Shown: positions 34,278-42,901 of the stretch, piece after piece
Position numbering within the stretch: the stretch's first letter is position 1
Layout: each line of letters begins with the position of its first letter
Origin: Mycobacterium sp. URHB0044
GTDB lineage: Bacteria; Actinomycetota; Actinomycetes; Mycobacteriales; Mycobacteriaceae
Length of the DNA: 64,000 bases
NCBI RefSeq assembly: GCF_000620625.1
Contig: NZ_JIAW01000012.1
Span: forward strand, 1 to 64,000
Reading direction: 5' to 3'
Notes under the pieces: generated by a model
The model's database searches: none
Seen by the model: only the letters and a program-made list of their open reading frames with translations
Told to the model about the DNA's origin: nothing
Translations under genes and position numbers: made by a program

Positions 34278-35118
34278 CGCCGTCGACGGCATCCGCGTCG
34301 AACGCGCGGATCGAGTCGGCACGGTGTGGCTGGACCGGCCGGACCGCGGGAACGCATTCACCTCGGCGATGCAGGACGAATTGCACGTCCAGCTGGAAGC
34401 GCTCGACCGGGACGAGGACATACGCGCGATCATCGTGACCGGCACGGGCAAGCTCTTCTCTGCCGGTGCCGACATGGAACCCGGCGGATCCACCTTCGCG
34501 TTCGACGAGGACCGACACCGGCAGGCACGAGCCACGATGGGTGCCCGGCCGCGCCCGTGGCGGATGCGCACGCCGATCATCGGGGCGCTCAACGGATCCG
34601 CCGTGGGTATCGGCCTGACCTTTCCGCTGCAATGGGACATCCGCATCGTCAACGCGGATGCCAAGTACGGCTTCGTGTTCACCCGTCGCGGCCTGACACC
34701 CGAGCAGAACTCCCTGTGGCTGCTCCCGAAGCTGGTGGGCGCGGGCTCCGCGTTGGAGTTGCTGTTGACCGGCCGAATCTTCACCGGTGCCGAGGCGCAA
34801 GCACTCGGCCTGGCCACCGAGGCGGTGCCCGGCGACGAGGTGCTGGCCCGTGCCACGGAGATCGCGCGCGACATCGCCGACAACACCGCGCCTGCTTCCG
34901 TCGGCGTCACCAAGGAACTCTTCTACGCCATGCTCGAGGACACCGACCGCGAGTCCTCCTTCTACCGCGAGTGGGAGGCGTTCCGCTGGATGGGGCGCGG
35001 GAGCGACTCGTCGGAGGGGGCGCAATCGTTTCTGGCCAAGCGGGCGCCACGGTTCACATCGTCCAAGCATGAAGAGCTACCGGTGGTTAGCGGCGGATGG
35101 GGCACCGCTGATGGCTGA
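34270..35118 (+). CDS. Crotonase-superfamily protein
   Basis: A 282-residue crotonase-fold protein starting at GTG 34270, overlapping the SDR by 8 bp. It has GTGKLFSAGADMEPGG and GALNGSAVGIGLTFPLQWD. The classical hydratase Glu positions carry Thr and Phe, but a Glu appears shifted in RRGLTPEQNSLW, a feature of a mycobacterial crotonase subgroup with FxxxRRGxxPE. Its reaction is unassigned. It overlaps the next crotonase by 8 bp, suggesting stoichiometric coexpression, perhaps a mixed oligomer. Confidence 0.9.
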   Translation: MSDAVDGIRVERADRVGTVWLDRPDRGNAFTSAMQDELHVQLEALDRDEDIRAIIVTGTGKLFSAGADMEPGGSTFAFDEDRHRQARATMGARPRPWRMRTPIIGALNGSAVGIGLTFPLQWDIRIVNADAKYGFVFTRRGLTPEQNSLWLLPKLVGAGSALELLLTGRIFTGAEAQALGLATEAVPGDEVLARATEIARDIADNTAPASVGVTKELFYAMLEDTDRESSFYREWEAFRWMGRGSDSSEGAQSFLAKRAPRFTSSKHEELPVVSGGWGTADG

Positions 35119-35899
35119 CACGGTGCGCTACGACCTCGACGACGGTGGCGCTGTGCTCCTCACGCTGAGCCGACCCGATCGGCGCAACATGTGGACCGCG
35201 CAGATGGAGACCGAGTTCTACGACGCACTGGATCGCGCAGCTGCCGACGACGGCGTGCGTGCGATCGTCGTCACCGGTGCGGGCAACTCGTTCGTGCCTG
35301 GGCTGGATCCTGCCGTGCTGTCGGACGTGTCGAGCGGCGGCCGCTACACCACCAACCGGCGACCGCAGACCTACCCGACCACCGTTCCGAAACCGATCAT
35401 CGGTGCCATCAACGGCGCCTGCGCCGGCATCGGGCTGGCACAAGCGCTCACCTTCGACTACCGATTTGCCGTCAGCGGAGCGAAGTTCAGCACCGCCTTC
35501 GCCAAGCGCGGGCTGCCCGCAGAGGATGCGACCGCGTGGATGCTCGTCCGCCTCGCCGGACCCGCGCACGCCTTCGACCTGCTCGCCTCCGGGCGCGTAT
35601 TCCTGGCGGAGGAAGCTGCCGAACTCGGGGTGGTGCAGCGGCTTTCGCAACCCGGTCAGGTGGTCGCCGATGCGGTTGCCTACGCCCACCAGTTGGCGTC
35701 CACCGTCTCGCCCGTCGCCATGGCCATGATCAAGTCGCAGATCTGGCGTGACAGTGAATCCTCGATGGAGGCGGCGCGCGTGCGTGCCCAATACCTGTTG
35801 ACATTGGCGAAGGCCCAGCCCGACTTCTCCGAAGGGGTGGCCAGTCTCACCGAAAAGCGACCGCCGGAGTTCCCTCCCTATCAACCCCTCAACATCTAG
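35111..35899 (+). CDS. Crotonase-superfamily protein
   Basis: A 262-residue crotonase-fold protein from ATG 35111, overlapping the previous crotonase by 8 bp in another frame. It has GAGNSFVPGLDPAVLS and GAINGACAGIGLAQALTFD. The hydratase Glu pair is replaced (Ala, Phe), while Glu-Asp occurs in KRGLPAEDATAW, parallel to the neighbour's RRGLTPE. The usual SAGAD loop reads VPGLDP. The pair may have arisen by duplication and diverged. It ends 8 bp before an ACAD gene. Confidence 0.9.
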   Translation: MADTVRYDLDDGGAVLLTLSRPDRRNMWTAQMETEFYDALDRAAADDGVRAIVVTGAGNSFVPGLDPAVLSDVSSGGRYTTNRRPQTYPTTVPKPIIGAINGACAGIGLAQALTFDYRFAVSGAKFSTAFAKRGLPAEDATAWMLVRLAGPAHAFDLLASGRVFLAEEAAELGVVQRLSQPGQVVADAVAYAHQLASTVSPVAMAMIKSQIWRDSESSMEAARVRAQYLLTLAKAQPDFSEGVASLTEKRPPEFPPYQPLNI

Positions 35900-35907
35900 C
35901 TGAGTCC

Positions 35908-37098
35908 ATGGAAATTGACATCGCCCCTTCGCATTCCGGCTTCCGGGACGAGGTGCGCACCTGGTTGGCCGAACACCTCGTCGGCGAGTTCGCCGAACAT
36001 CGCGGAGTCGGGAGCCCCACCGACGACACGGCGTGGGACGTGCGCATCGCGTGGGAACGCGAGTTGTCCGACGGAAACTGGCTCGGACTGACCTGGCCCC
36101 GCGAGTACGGCGGCCGCGGTGCCGGCTTGGCCGAGGAGATCGTCTTCGAGTACGAGTACGCCCGAGCCGCGGCGCCCGCGCGGGTGAACACTCAGTCACT
36201 GGACTTGCTCGGCCCCACTCTGCTGGCTTTCGGCAGTGATGCACAGAAGAGCAGGTTTCTCCCCAAGATCCTTGCGGTAGAGGAGACGTGGGGACAGGGC
36301 TTCAGTGAGCCGGGAGCCGGATCGGACCTGGCCTCGGTGCGGACGAAGGCAGTCCTCGACGGAGATCAGTGGCGCGTCGACGGGCAGAAGATCTGGATGA
36401 CGTTCGGCGACCACGCCGACTGGCTGTACGTGCTGTGCCGCACCGACCCCGATGCCGCCCTGCGCCACAAGGGCTTGAGCCTGCTGTTGGTGGAGGCCGA
36501 TCAGCCCGGTGTCGAGGTTCGTCCCATCGAGAACCTGATGCGGTCCGCCGAGTTCAGCGAGTGCTTCTTCAGCGACGCGCGCACGGACGCCGACATGGTG
36601 GTTGGCGGCGTCGGCAACGGCTGGCGGGTGGTCATGACCACACTCGGCATGGAGCGCGGAAGCGCACTGATGCCAATGCAACTCGCCATGGAGCGCGAGG
36701 TCGGCGACCTCATCGCGGCGGCCAACCGGTCGGGCATGGTCGACGATCCGTGGATCCGCCGGCGCCTGGTGGACGCCTATATCGGCGTCAGCGTCATGCG
36801 GTCGTCGAACCTACGAATCGTCGCCGACCTGTTGAACGAGGACGCCGTAGAACCAGGCAGCGCGACGGCCGCCGCGGCCGCGGCAAGCAAGTTGTTCGCC
36901 TCGGTACACCACCAGCGGATGGGCGAGCTGGCCATGGACGTTCACGGCGCCGACGCGGTGTACGGCGAGGCCACCGATGGCGTAGCCGAAGCCAGGAAGC
37001 TCTTCCTGCTGTCGCGCGCGGAGACCATCTACGGCGGTACGTCGGAAATCCAACGCAACATCCTCTCGGAGCGCCTGCTCGGGCTTCCCCGCATCTGA
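35908..37098 (+). CDS. Acyl-CoA dehydrogenase (FAD-binding partner)
   Basis: A 396-residue ACAD from ATG 35908. It has GLTWPREYGGRGAG, WGQGFSEPGAGSDLASVRTKA, DGQKIWMTFGDHADW and the C-terminal SRAETIYGGTSEIQRNILSERLLGLPR. It is very similar in layout to the ACAD at 30215 and probably pairs with the shorter ACAD that follows at 37125, as in heterotetrameric FadE enzymes. Confidence 0.93.
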   Translation: MEIDIAPSHSGFRDEVRTWLAEHLVGEFAEHRGVGSPTDDTAWDVRIAWERELSDGNWLGLTWPREYGGRGAGLAEEIVFEYEYARAAAPARVNTQSLDLLGPTLLAFGSDAQKSRFLPKILAVEETWGQGFSEPGAGSDLASVRTKAVLDGDQWRVDGQKIWMTFGDHADWLYVLCRTDPDAALRHKGLSLLLVEADQPGVEVRPIENLMRSAEFSECFFSDARTDADMVVGGVGNGWRVVMTTLGMERGSALMPMQLAMEREVGDLIAAANRSGMVDDPWIRRRLVDAYIGVSVMRSSNLRIVADLLNEDAVEPGSATAAAAAASKLFASVHHQRMGELAMDVHGADAVYGEATDGVAEARKLFLLSRAETIYGGTSEIQRNILSERLLGLPRI

Positions 37099-37124
37099 AC
37101 GACTACAAGAAGGCAGGTTGGCTC

Positions 37125-38243
37125 ATGGCGTTGATCACGACGGCCGAGCAAGAGGAACTACGAACCGTGATCCGGGAGTTCCTCAAGCGGTACTCCTCGG
37201 AGGCGGACGTCCGCAAGCAGATCGACGGCGAGCTCGGCTACGACCCGCAGGCGTGGCGGACTGCCGCCGAGCAGATTGGCATGCATGCCTTGGCGATTCC
37301 CGAGGAACTCGGCGGTGCGGGGTACGGCTTCGACGAACTCGCGGTCGTGCTCGAGGAGACGGGCCGCGCGCTCTTCACCGCACCGGTGCTGCCGAGCGTG
37401 GTGCTTGCGCCCGCCCTGCTTCTGCGCTCCGGAGACGAGCGGGCGTGCGCGCGGTACCTACCCGGAATCGCCGACGGTTCAACGGTTGCCACCGTCGCCG
37501 TCAGCGAGCGCGCAGCGAGCTGGGAAGAATCAGACATCAACGTCGCCGCCACGAGGGACGGGGATCGCTGGCTGCTCGACGGCACGAAGGCCTACGTGCT
37601 CAGCGGTGCCGAGGCGACGCTGATCCTGGTCGCCGCGCGCACCGCACGAGGGGTTTCGCTGTTCGCGGTCGAGAGTTCCGCAGCAGGGTTCGGCGCGATG
37701 CCGCTGCCCGTCATGGACCTCACCAGGCGGTTGGCTCGGGTGACCTTCGAGAATTGCCCTGCCGTCCTCGTCGGCACCGATGGCGAGGGGTGGGACGTGC
37801 TCGCCCACGTCTTCGACTACGCGATCGTCGCGTTGGCCTGTGAACAGGTCGGCGGAGCCGCCGCCGTGCTGGACGCCACCGTCGACTACCTGAAGATGCG
37901 CGAGCAGTTCGGCAGGCCCATCGGTTCGTTCCAGGCGATCAAGCACCGGTGCGCGGACATGCTCGTCGAATTGGAGTCGGCCCGCTCGGCCGCCGCGTAC
38001 GCGAGTGCCGCCCTCGCGGCGGGTGCCGACGACGCGTCGCTGTCGGCGTCAATCGCCAAAGTGTACTGCTCGCAGGCGTTTTACCACATCGCCGCGGAGA
38101 GCATTCAGATGCACGGCGGCATCGGCTTCACATGGGAGCATCCGGCGCAGCTCTTCTTCAAGCGGGCCAAGTCGGCCGAGACGATGTTCGGTTCACCGTC
38201 GGCTCATCGCGAACGGATCGCCAAACTCGTCGGGATGAACTAA
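37125..38243 (+). CDS. Acyl-CoA dehydrogenase-like partner subunit
   Basis: A 372-residue protein from ATG 37125. Its N-terminal domain is complete (AIPEELGGAGYGFDELAVVLEETGRALF), the SEPGAGSD loop is replaced by VSERAASWEE, and the C-terminal domain is strong (REQFGRPIGSFQAIKHRCAD, then IQMHGGIGFTWEHPAQLFFKRAKS). This complements the neighbour at 35908, as in the pair at 24285/25376. Likely the second subunit of a heteromeric ACAD. Its stop directly precedes the CoA-transferase start. Confidence 0.92.
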   Translation: MALITTAEQEELRTVIREFLKRYSSEADVRKQIDGELGYDPQAWRTAAEQIGMHALAIPEELGGAGYGFDELAVVLEETGRALFTAPVLPSVVLAPALLLRSGDERACARYLPGIADGSTVATVAVSERAASWEESDINVAATRDGDRWLLDGTKAYVLSGAEATLILVAARTARGVSLFAVESSAAGFGAMPLPVMDLTRRLARVTFENCPAVLVGTDGEGWDVLAHVFDYAIVALACEQVGGAAAVLDATVDYLKMREQFGRPIGSFQAIKHRCADMLVELESARSAAAYASAALAAGADDASLSASIAKVYCSQAFYHIAAESIQMHGGIGFTWEHPAQLFFKRAKSAETMFGSPSAHRERIAKLVGMN

Positions 38244-39455
38244 GTGACCACGCCGGACTCGACAACGGAAGCCGACGGACTGCTGGCGGGAGTCCGAGTA
38301 CTCGACTTCGGCAAGCACGTCGCCGGGCCGTGGTGCGCGGCGCTGCTGGCCGACCTTGGTGCCGAGGTGATCCGGATCGAGCGGCCAAGCGGCGGCGACG
38401 ACCGCTTCATCGCGCCGATCGCCGACGACGGTTCCGGTGCCATGTACATGGTGTGCAACCGCGGTAAGCGTTCCCTCACGCTGTCTGCCCATCGCGCTGA
38501 GGCCGCGGACGTCGTCGAGGCGCTGCTCGGCACCGCGGACGTCGTGGTCGCGAACCTGCCACACGAGACCAGGCGCCGAATGGGCCTCGACTGGGACGAA
38601 CTCCACGAGCGTCACCCACGACTAATCTTGGTGACCGCTACTGCCTTTGGCGATGATGGTCCGTACTCCGAGCGGATCGGGTTCGACGGCACCATCCAGG
38701 CGATGAGTGGCGCGATCGCACTTTCGGGAGAGCCAGGTGCCCCGACCCGGTGCTGGGTGCCCTACATCGACTTCACCACGGGCAGTCATCTCGCGTTGGG
38801 CGTGCTCGCCGCGATGCTCGCGCGGGAGCGCACCGGTCGAGGTCAGCACGTCGACGGGTCGCTGCTCAATACCGGCCTGTTGATGGGCAATCGGGAGACC
38901 GTCGAGACGAGGGTGACCGGGATACGGCGGCAACCGACCGGCAACCGAGGCCAGACGTCGGGCCCATTCGACGTGTTCGCCACCCGCGATGGCTTCGTGA
39001 TGGCGTCCGTCGTCGGTGATCGCCAGTTCGAGCGGTGGTGCCATCTGGTGGAGCGGGAGTGCCTGCGATCCGAGGAGCGGTTCGCCACCGACACCCTGCG
39101 GGGAAACAACGGCGCGGAATTGTCGGCAATCTTCGCCGAGTGGTGCGCCAGCCGATCGACGGACGACGTCATCGCCCAATTGGGCGGGGCGGGGATCGCG
39201 GCGGGTCCGGTGCTGCGTCCCGAGCAGCTGCTGGACGATCCGCACGTCACGTTCACCGGGCAACTCGTCGACGTCAGCTATCCCGGCATGCCCCGGCCTG
39301 CACCGCTTGCCGACTTTCCCGTCACGCTCTCCGAAACCCCTGGCACCATCCGCGGACCCGCTCCCACGTTGGGCGCCGACACCGATGACATACTGTCCGA
39401 ACTGGGTTACCCGGAAGACCGGATCGAGCACTGGCGAAAAGCAGGCGTGATTTGA
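38244..39455 (+). CDS. Class III CoA-transferase
   Basis: A 403-residue CaiB/BaiF-type protein beginning at GTG immediately after the previous stop. It has GVRVLDFGKHVAGPWCAALLADLGAEVIRIE, NRGKRSLTL, and the catalytic Asp in WVPYIDFTTGSHLALG. It is the last gene of the operon that starts at 31684 and is similar to the transferase at 29001, so two related substrates or two directions of CoA exchange are possible. Confidence 0.93.
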   Translation: MTTPDSTTEADGLLAGVRVLDFGKHVAGPWCAALLADLGAEVIRIERPSGGDDRFIAPIADDGSGAMYMVCNRGKRSLTLSAHRAEAADVVEALLGTADVVVANLPHETRRRMGLDWDELHERHPRLILVTATAFGDDGPYSERIGFDGTIQAMSGAIALSGEPGAPTRCWVPYIDFTTGSHLALGVLAAMLARERTGRGQHVDGSLLNTGLLMGNRETVETRVTGIRRQPTGNRGQTSGPFDVFATRDGFVMASVVGDRQFERWCHLVERECLRSEERFATDTLRGNNGAELSAIFAEWCASRSTDDVIAQLGGAGIAAGPVLRPEQLLDDPHVTFTGQLVDVSYPGMPRPAPLADFPVTLSETPGTIRGPAPTLGADTDDILSELGYPEDRIEHWRKAGVI

Positions 39456-39581
39456 CCCCCTGGAGTCCAGTGCACAGCCGGCTTTACCCTTACAATGAGC
39501 AAAATCATTCGAATAGATAAGACGCATGCAGCGAGCACGTCGTTGGTCTGGTGCGGGATCTGAAAGGAACGGTTCGACGGG

Positions 39582-40328
39582 ATGCGAAAGTCCGCGATCG
39601 TCAAGATCCCGAAGGCCAGTGAGCTCGTTGCTGCCAATCTTCGGCGGCAGATCGTCACGGGCGACCTCGCGCCAGGGGACTTGCTGCCGAACGAGGCCGT
39701 GCTGATGCAGGAGTACGGAGTGTCCCGTCCCACGCTTCGTGAGGCATTCCGCATCCTCGAGTCCGAGGCCATCATCGTCGTGTTGCGCGGAGCCCGCGGT
39801 GGCGGTCGCGTGCTGGAACCGGACGGTGCGGTCGCCGCCCGTTACATGGGCATCCTGCTGCAGTACCAAGGCGTGCCGCTCAGTGACGTGTATCGGGCCC
39901 GCACCGAGATCGAGGTGTCCGCGGTCGGAATGCTTGGTGGCGCCAAGCGCAAGCCTGCGGTTCGAGTGCTCGAGCGGTTGGCTCAGGAGGCCGAAGGCTT
40001 GCTCGGCAACGACGATGGCTTCGCCGAGCACGATCTGAAATTCCACACGGCGATCGTCGAGGCGACCGAGAGCACCACCTTGGCCGCGTTGAGCAAGATG
40101 CTGTTCCAAATCGTCGAGGCCCACAACGCGGTGTTCATCGCGTCGCACCCCAAGGGCTTCAGCACCTCCGTGAACAAACAGGCCCAACGCGGTTACCTGC
40201 GACTGGTCAAGCTCTTGGCGGAAGCCGACATCGAAGGTGCGCAGAAGCACTGGCGGCGCCACCTGGAAGCGGCCGAGTCGTACATGATCGCCGAGGGCGA
40301 CACCGCCCTCGTCGAAGTGCTTTCCTAG
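39582..40328 (+). CDS. GntR/FadR-family (FCD) regulator
   Basis: A 248-residue protein from ATG 39582 (GAAAGGA upstream). The winged helix is GDLLPNEAVLMQEYGVSRPTLREAFRILESE with wing LRGARGGGRVLEP; an FCD domain follows with FAEHDLKFHTAIVEATE. It is a close functional analogue of the GntR at 22305. It follows the CoA-transferase operon by 126 bp, in a gap holding ATGA-N6-TCAT (about 39494-39507), and is a good candidate to control that operon in response to an acyl-CoA or acid. Confidence 0.88.
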   Translation: MRKSAIVKIPKASELVAANLRRQIVTGDLAPGDLLPNEAVLMQEYGVSRPTLREAFRILESEAIIVVLRGARGGGRVLEPDGAVAARYMGILLQYQGVPLSDVYRARTEIEVSAVGMLGGAKRKPAVRVLERLAQEAEGLLGNDDGFAEHDLKFHTAIVEATESTTLAALSKMLFQIVEAHNAVFIASHPKGFSTSVNKQAQRGYLRLVKLLAEADIEGAQKHWRRHLEAAESYMIAEGDTALVEVLS

Positions 40329-40343
40329 CGCGCAGGGCACCAA

Positions 40344-41879
40344 CTACCGCGCGACGTTGGCTCCACCGGGATAGCCGCCGCCACCGTAGGCCGCGTCGAG
40401 GGCGTCGTAGTCGGTCAGCCCATTCACCATGGGAATCGACTCGGCGAACTCGACCGCCTTCGGCTTCTTGTACGAGGCGATGCGGGCTCGGCAATGGTCG
40501 ATGAGTTCGTCTGCAGTGAGAGTCTTTCCCGGCTCTAGGACCACGATCGCCTTGACCGACTGCGTGAACTGCGGATCAGGGACGCCGATGATGGCTGCTT
40601 GCTTCACCGCGGGGTGTCCGGTGAGGCAGTCCTCGACCTCGGGCGGATAGATGTTCTCGGCCGCCGACTTGATCATGCGCGTCAGCGTGCCCATGAACTC
40701 AATGGTTCCGTCGGCTTCGCGACGACCTTGGTCGCGCGTGTGCCACCAGCCATCACGCATGCGCGCGGCATTGGTGTCAGGCCGATTCCAGTAACCCAGG
40801 TGGACGGTGTCGCCGCGGATCGCGATCTCGCCGGGCGTGCCGTCGGGTAGCTCGTTGCCCTCGGCGTCGACGATGCGCACCGCACACAGTGGAGAAGGGC
40901 GACCGGAATTGCCCGTTCCCCGTCCACCCCACGCGTTCAGCACAGCGAGGCCGGTGACCTCGGTCTGGCCGAATCCGCCTGTGTGTCTGGCCCAGAGGCT
41001 CGTGTCCGGGGGTAGCGCGTCACCCCACACCGGCTTGAATGGTCCGGCGTGCAGCGAGCTGATGTCATGCTGCGCGTCCTTGTTGAGCTCCAGCATCTTC
41101 AGGATGGTCGGCGGCATCAGGAATGCCGAGGTGACGCCCTCGGCGGCGATGATCTGCAGCAACTCCGCCTCGTCGACGCGGCGCACGAAGATGTTGGTGC
41201 CTCCCATGACGAACGTTGGGAGCGCGTCGAACTGGAAGTTGCCGATGTGGAAGAGCGGCCCAGAATTGATGAAGACGCTGGTGTGATCCGCCTCAGTAAC
41301 CCGGCCCGTGAGAGTGGCCATGGTGGTCAGATTGCGTTGCGAGAGCATGGATCCCGCCGGCCGATCGATGATCGCGGCCGTGTAGATCACCAGAAGCGCG
41401 TCGTGTGGATCGGCCTCCGACGTCACTGGCTCCGTGCTGAATTCGGCGATGCGTCGCTCGTAGGAATCGGGATCGTCGGAGTCGTGCTGAATCCACACTG
41501 CGCTCTGGCCGGCAAGGGCGCGCGCCTGTGCGACCTGAGCACCGATCTCCTCGTCCTGCCACACGATGACCTTGGGGTCGAAGTCATCGATGACGAACGC
41601 GAGTTCCTCGCCGGACTGCCGCCAGTTCACCGGGCAGATCATGGCGCCCAACCGGGCGCAACCGATCATGAGCTCGAGGAATCGCGCAGCACCCTGGGCC
41701 AGCCACAGCACTCGATCGCCGCGACCGACGCCGTGGTGCGCCAACAGCCGCGCGGCCTGGTTGACGCGATCGTCGAACTGCGGCCAGGTGTAGCGCGTCG
41801 GGCCATCGATGACGGCTAGTCGAGTGGGGTACCGCCTGCGGTGCTCACTGCAGATGTCGGACAGTGTGAGATCGGGCAT
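40344..41879 (-). CDS. Acyl-CoA synthetase-like (ANL superfamily) protein with altered catalytic motifs
   Basis: A 511-residue AMP-binding protein by overall pattern: MICPVNWRQSGEELAFVIDD, HTGGFGQTEVTGLA, the hinge region GWWHTRDQGRREADGTIEF, and YPPEVEDCLTGHPAVKQAAIIGVPD. Two core motifs are abnormal. The phosphate loop reads YTAAIIDRPAGSMLSQRN instead of SGTTGxPKG, losing the Lys. The C-terminal catalytic-lysine motif (PxTxxGK) is replaced by SIPMVNGLTDYDAL. Either the enzyme uses other residues, or it has lost adenylation and works as a thioester-forming or binding protein. TTACACCGTAA lies 54 bp upstream. Confidence 0.85.
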   Translation of the reverse strand: MPDLTLSDICSEHRRRYPTRLAVIDGPTRYTWPQFDDRVNQAARLLAHHGVGRGDRVLWLAQGAARFLELMIGCARLGAMICPVNWRQSGEELAFVIDDFDPKVIVWQDEEIGAQVAQARALAGQSAVWIQHDSDDPDSYERRIAEFSTEPVTSEADPHDALLVIYTAAIIDRPAGSMLSQRNLTTMATLTGRVTEADHTSVFINSGPLFHIGNFQFDALPTFVMGGTNIFVRRVDEAELLQIIAAEGVTSAFLMPPTILKMLELNKDAQHDISSLHAGPFKPVWGDALPPDTSLWARHTGGFGQTEVTGLAVLNAWGGRGTGNSGRPSPLCAVRIVDAEGNELPDGTPGEIAIRGDTVHLGYWNRPDTNAARMRDGWWHTRDQGRREADGTIEFMGTLTRMIKSAAENIYPPEVEDCLTGHPAVKQAAIIGVPDPQFTQSVKAIVVLEPGKTLTADELIDHCRARIASYKKPKAVEFAESIPMVNGLTDYDALDAAYGGGGYPGGANVAR

Positions 41880-41932
41880 CGCTCTTCCTGGGTCGCATAC
41901 CTGCCGGGGCGATTACGCCACCGAGCCTAACC

Positions 41933-41943
41933 TTACACCGTAA
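41933..41943. promoter_or_regulatory. Palindrome TTAC-N3-GTAA, copy 1
   Basis: TTACACCGTAA lies 54 bp upstream of the acyl-CoA synthetase-like start at 41879. The same layout is found at 42816-42826 and 61179-61189, with looser versions at 45786 and 55747, each next to a lipid-type gene start. A TetR-type operator is plausible. Confidence 0.5.
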
Positions 41944-42022
41944 TGTCGAAGTCGAAGTCGAATCGCTTGACCGAAGCGGCGGAGGCCGCGTTCGGGAGCT
42001 CTTCGAAACTACGTCAACTATA

Positions 42023-42045
42023 CATCTAGATAATTGTCCTAGATG
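42023..42045. promoter_or_regulatory. Inverted repeat CATCTAG-N9-CTAGATG
   Basis: Perfect 7-bp arms 16 bp upstream of the small gene at 42062, in a 182-bp divergent gap. The half-site CTAGATG or its complement also occurs near 20210, 26597 and 50912, all close to start regions. It could be an operator or a 5' hairpin. Confidence 0.4.
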
Positions 42046-42061
42046 CCTCTAAGCTCACTGC

Positions 42062-42274
42062 ATGTGGACCCTCGTCACCAGTGACGGCCGACGGCTAGCG
42101 AACATCGCTTCCGAGCACGATGCGCGCCGTACCGTCCACACGCTGGGCACTACGCAGTTGCGTGGGCCCTTTTGTTGGGACGTCGTGGATGAACACGGGC
42201 GACGGTTCGTGGCCGAGATCGGGTATCGAACGCGCCGCTCTAGCGACGAGCACACACAGAGAACGATGGAGTAG
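42062..42274 (+). CDS. Small hypothetical protein (70 residues)
   Basis: Begins MWTLVTSDGRRLANIASEHDA and contains CWDVVDEHGRRFVAEIGY. It has a beta-rich look, charged, with no signal or membrane segment. The gene is followed after two bases by another small gene, which supports it being real. I do not recognise a family. Confidence 0.5.
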   Translation: MWTLVTSDGRRLANIASEHDARRTVHTLGTTQLRGPFCWDVVDEHGRRFVAEIGYRTRRSSDEHTQRTME

Positions 42275-42276
42275 AC

Positions 42277-42423
42277 ATGCAATTCCAAATTGGCGATACG
42301 GTTCGCGACGGCACGCACGTCGGTACCGTCACGGACGTCGGAACCGTCCTCGTTCAGGTCGAGACGAATGAAGGCACCTCGCGGGTGGTCTGTCCCTGGG
42401 AGCTCGTCAGGATCCGGACCTAG
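42277..42423 (+). CDS. Very small protein (48 residues), KOW/DUF1918-like
   Basis: ATG 42277 to TAG 42423; the start has GGAG 6 bases upstream (GATGGAGTAGAC). The product, MQFQIGDTVRDGTHVGTVTD followed by hydrophobic and charged strands to WELVRIRT, has the look of a small SH3-like or KOW-type barrel such as DUF1918. No function is assigned. It is spaced two bases after the preceding small gene and about 46 bp before the next, forming a three-gene set. Confidence 0.55.
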   Translation: MQFQIGDTVRDGTHVGTVTDVGTVLVQVETNEGTSRVVCPWELVRIRT

Positions 42424-42468
42424 CGCGATGGGCTCAGGACTCGCGTCGGGCCAAAGGAGGCGGTGATC

Positions 42469-42831
42469 GTGATGCAGAACTTACGAGAAACGAACCTAGC
42501 GTGGGCGCTCATCGAGACCGTCAAGCCGCGCTTGAACGCTCGCGAATGCAACGACGTCTTCGTCGTCATCGGTGCCGGCGACACGTTCGCGGCAATCCGA
42601 CGGTTGTTCAAATTGGTTGTGGTCAAACAAATTCCGCTACATGCCGAACTGGTGCAACGGTGTTCGACGTGGCTCGACACCTATTCGAGCCATGAGGAGG
42701 AGCAGCATCTTCGCCGCCTCGTCGCACGGTTCTTGATCGGATACTCGGCGCAACGGTCGACGACTACGCGGGTTGGACTCGTGGCAATGGCCCGGACTCT
42801 TCCATCATCGGCACATTACGCTGTAAGGTGA
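42469..42831 (+). CDS. Small hypothetical protein (~120 residues)
   Basis: The start is GTG 42469 or ATG 42472; AAAGGAGG at 42453-42460 gives suitable spacing to either. The helical product includes NARECNDVFVVIGAGDTFAAIRRLFKLVV and HAELVQRCSTWLDTYSSHEEEQHLRRLV. No recognised domain. The 3' end overlaps the TTAC-N3-GTAA site at 42816, so the operator of the next gene lies inside this coding region. Confidence 0.55.
   Translation: MMQNLRETNLAWALIETVKPRLNARECNDVFVVIGAGDTFAAIRRLFKLVVVKQIPLHAELVQRCSTWLDTYSSHEEEQHLRRLVARFLIGYSAQRSTTTRVGLVAMARTLPSSAHYAVR
42816..42826. promoter_or_regulatory. Palindrome TTAC-N3-GTAA, copy 2
   Basis: TTACGCTGTAA, identical to the copy at 61179, 76 bp before the PaaK-like gene start. 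It is embedded in ACATTACGCTGTAAGGTGAT, close to copy 3's AACCTTACGCTGTAACGTGAT. Confidence 0.5.
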
Positions 42832-42901
42832 TGGCCATCACTGCCGCGTCCACCGGGTGCGTCAGGTCACGCCGAACAACGGCCGAAGTACGCGGAGGAA
42901 C

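Noticed and set aside
38622..40343. Minus-strand open frame of 573 codons
   Set aside because: Covers the CoA-transferase and GntR genes in antisense. The product is rich in Arg, His, Gly with no recognisable motif.
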